A stretch of DNA of 22,664 bases. Source: Spirogloea muscicola. Its lineage: Eukaryota; Streptophyta; Zygnematophyceae; Spirogloeales; Spirogloeaceae. Both the position numbers and the translations under genes were made by a program. The notes under the pieces were generated by a model that saw only the letters and a program-made list of their open reading frames with translations, ran no database searches and was not told the DNA's origin. Shown here piece by piece: positions 21,101 through 22,664 of the stretch. Within the stretch, counting starts at the first letter, position 1. The number at the start of each line of letters is the position of its first letter. The stretch is from NCBI GenBank assembly GCA_009602725.1, contig WELB01000178.1:226632-249295 (forward strand). The letters are read 5' to 3'.

Positions 21101-22664
21101 CTGCCAGGAGCTTGAGTATGCGGAAAGCCCGAAGGAGGCAGCGCGGGTCCTTTTCGCCATCGACCGCCGAGAGCACGCCCTCTACCACCTCTGTGCCCTG
21201 TTGTGGAACAGAGCGGTCATTCAGGTAGGAAATCTAAGTGTCATTAAGGGTGTCAAGTGACCACGCATAAGTAACAGAAGTCAACTACAGAAGTCAATTC
21301 TGTGCTGCATTGCATAAGAATGCAGGACTTTGACAGACTCAATTGCGACAGAGCAAAGTTCTGGGCATGAAGTTCTTAGCCTGCTGGCCGCTGAGCAGGC
21401 AGGAGACATAGCAGCGTACCAGGCCAACCGTGGCAGCCGGGTAGCGGTCTAGCAGCAGCTCAAGCAATGACAAAGCAAGCTGCAACCGACACGCCGCCGG
21501 CTGCGCTGTCAGCAACGACGTCAGCAGCAACGATGATCTGCAGGATCATTGTTGACCAGGACAGGACAAGGAGCGAGGCCCTTTTCTGGCAGTCCACATG
21601 CAGCGCGCGTGCCGCTCACCATCCTCGCCGGCTGCGCCAGGACCTGGACCTGCACTTCCGCCAGCGCAGCCCTGGCAAGCGCGGAGACATCAATAACCGC
21701 CAGTGCATTCGCGGGTGGCTGGCGTTCGAGCAGCGCCAGGGCCCCTGTCAGCGCTCCTGTCAGCGCCGGCCAGTCCGACTGCACGAGGCGCGTTCCAGAG
21801 GCTGGCAGTCAACCGGCGCTCGTGACCGACCAAGCAGTTGGGGCATCGCAGGTGAATCGAGAGGACCAACCATTAGAGAGTGGCAGAGGAGGCGAGGCTA
21901 CGCACCAAGCGGGCAGTGAAGAAGGCGGCCAGGTTATGGAGCGCCGAGGGGGCCAGCGGCACGCCAGCCAGGCTCCTCGTGAGCTCGCTCAACAGGAGCG
22001 TGCCTGCAGCGGCCGCGCCGGCAGCAGTGGCACAATGGGTGGTGCTTTAAGGTACTTCAGGTGCATGAGAAGGTTAGTTAAATGGCAGCAAGCAGGACTT
22101 CTATGTTGACTTAGGAGTGTGTCGTGGGCAATGTGAGCCTAGTAACCAAGTGACAGATGTAGAGACGCTGGCAGAGTAGGAGCGACGGGGCTTTCAGGAT
22201 TCACGGGCATGGCTTTTGTCAGTCAGGGTTCAAGTTTCTCTGGCCACTTTCAAAAGCAGTGATCAGGCCACGGCGGCGGCGGCGGCCGCTGTGCTGGTGG
22301 CTCACCGCGGGCGCGCACGGCGTTGTCCTCCGTGGTGAGGTAGTCCCCCAGGCCGCCAACCTGCAAAGCAAAACTGCGGCTGCTGATCTTAAAAGAGCGG
22401 CTGTGAAGGCCAGCTAGGTGCATACAGAGGGTGTTCATGACCATATCAGCAGAGGCGCAGCTTAAACCCTAAACCCTAAACCCTTACTCCTCAAATCCTA
22501 AACCCCTAATCCCTATGGACGAGCGGAGGAAGGACGAGCGGCGGCGCCGCCGAGGCGGCACAGTCGGCGGGGGCGGGCGCACCAGCTGCGGGATGGAGAG
22601 GCGGCCGGCGCGCAGCTCCGCCGCCAGGGCCTCCAGCGCCGCCGCCTGCGCCGCGCTCCCCGGC
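15141..22664 (-). CDS. MMS19: MMS19 / MET18 HEAT-repeat protein of the cytosolic Fe-S targeting complex (N-terminus beyond window)
   Basis: 21 exons (transcript order): 22664-22583 (partial), 22360-22306, 22003-21906, 21778-21620, 21479-21420, 21197-20994, 20772-20719, 20454-20368, 20021-19388, 19213-18950, 18788-18553, 18371-18307, 18166-18067, 17945-17802, 17536-16770, 16575-16500, 16305-16176, 15972-15896, 15747-15667, 15531-15452 and 15156-15141. Phases agree at every junction, giving about 1155 visible residues (full-length homologues are 1030-1140). MMS19 hands Fe-S clusters to DNA polymerase, helicase and repair enzymes with CIA1 and CIA2. Diagnostic pieces in order: YLTTEDNAVRARG, DGEKDPRCLL, CYFPISFTP, FAPYLIPLLIDKLGSSL, RGLAMRGHKRS, LLYKQRVFQNLLGLL, VRETALQCLL and the closing ALDDPKRSVRREAVRCRRAWASLT. 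Exons 10-12 have the least certain edges (18950-19213, 18788, 18307). The intron after exon 15 is GC-AG. Confidence 0.94.
16576..16769 (-). other. GC-AG intron of MMS19
   Basis: The donor at 16769-16764 reads GCAAGT after ...TACAG, and the acceptor is GGCAG at 16578-16576. Using this pair joins phase 2 to phase 2, makes an AGG codon and links FPQY to ANYLQAF, a segment that aligns with the family's conserved NYL-x-x-hydrophobic stretch. No GT donor close by keeps the frame. Confidence 0.75.
17123..17230 (-). other. Charged low-complexity insertion in MMS19 exon 15
   Basis: About 36 residues rich in Arg, Glu, Ser, Thr and Pro (starting RPRELRPVEQEEG) interrupt the HEAT-like helices just before the conserved TLAVAALGHVARGLAMRG segment. 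The stretch lies inside the 767-base exon without splice-like edges. It is probably a flexible loop specific to this lineage. Confidence 0.5.
22463..22515 (-). repeat. TTTAGGG telomere-type repeats in MMS19 intron 1
   Basis: On the + strand three near-tandem CCCTAAA units are followed by degenerate copies (AATCCTAAACCCC, TAATCCCTA). On the MMS19 sense strand this reads as TTTAGGG repeats inside the intron at 22361-22582. Coding exons lie on both sides, so it is interstitial. Confidence 0.8.

Noticed and set aside
22440-22520. True chromosome end because of CCCTAAA repeats
   Set aside because: Only about three good units occur and MMS19 coding sequence continues on both sides.

Overview
This window is eukaryotic nuclear DNA, most likely from a green alga of the Chlorella/trebouxiophyte kind. 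Seen directly: GC-rich exons split by short GT-AG introns with strong CAG acceptors, (GCC)n runs around start codons, TTTAGGG-type telomere repeats inside introns, and TGTAA (the usual chlorophyte poly(A) signal) at plausible distances after some stop codons. The proteins resemble land-plant homologues, notably the TIM17 C-terminal tail and the MMS19 C-terminus. TTTAGGG fits Chlorella and plants better than the TTTTAGGG of Chlamydomonas. The genus is an inference.

Six protein-coding genes alternate in orientation. (1) CIR1-like nuclear corepressor/splicing-type protein, + strand, 1333-4252, six exons. (2) RPL27A (uL15), - strand, 6027-6479, one exon. (3) A DUF1990/UPF0548 protein, + strand, 6893-8131, with a damaged exon 1/2 junction at the single N at 7001. 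(4) TIM17, - strand, 9660-11312, five exons. (5) A DNAJC25-type ER-membrane J protein, + strand, 11999-14837, ten exons. (6) MMS19/MET18, - strand, 15141 to beyond 22664, 21 visible exons, lacking only its N-terminal start. I built the exon models by hand from reading frame, splice sites, phase and remembered family motifs. Apart from one junction in gene 3, every junction keeps phase.

The non-genic parts are a hairpin-bearing repeat cluster at 1-960, two convergent intergenic regions (4253-6026 and 8132-9659), a 467-base assembly gap (11390-11856) followed by 123 A residues between the TIM17 and DNAJC25 starts, and a short convergent spacer (14838-15140).

The genes do not form a pathway. 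They are housekeeping genes: translation (RPL27A), mitochondrial import (TIM17), ER chaperoning (DNAJC25), cytosolic Fe-S protein maturation (MMS19), RNA/transcription (CIR1-like) and one unknown (DUF1990). I found no previously undescribed multigene system. The points most worth a second look are the hairpin repeat family at the left end, the telomere-type repeats placed in sense orientation inside introns, an isolated bulged 13-bp hairpin at 5089-5129, a GC-AG intron and a stop-encoding splice donor in MMS19, and the likely missing sequence at 7001.
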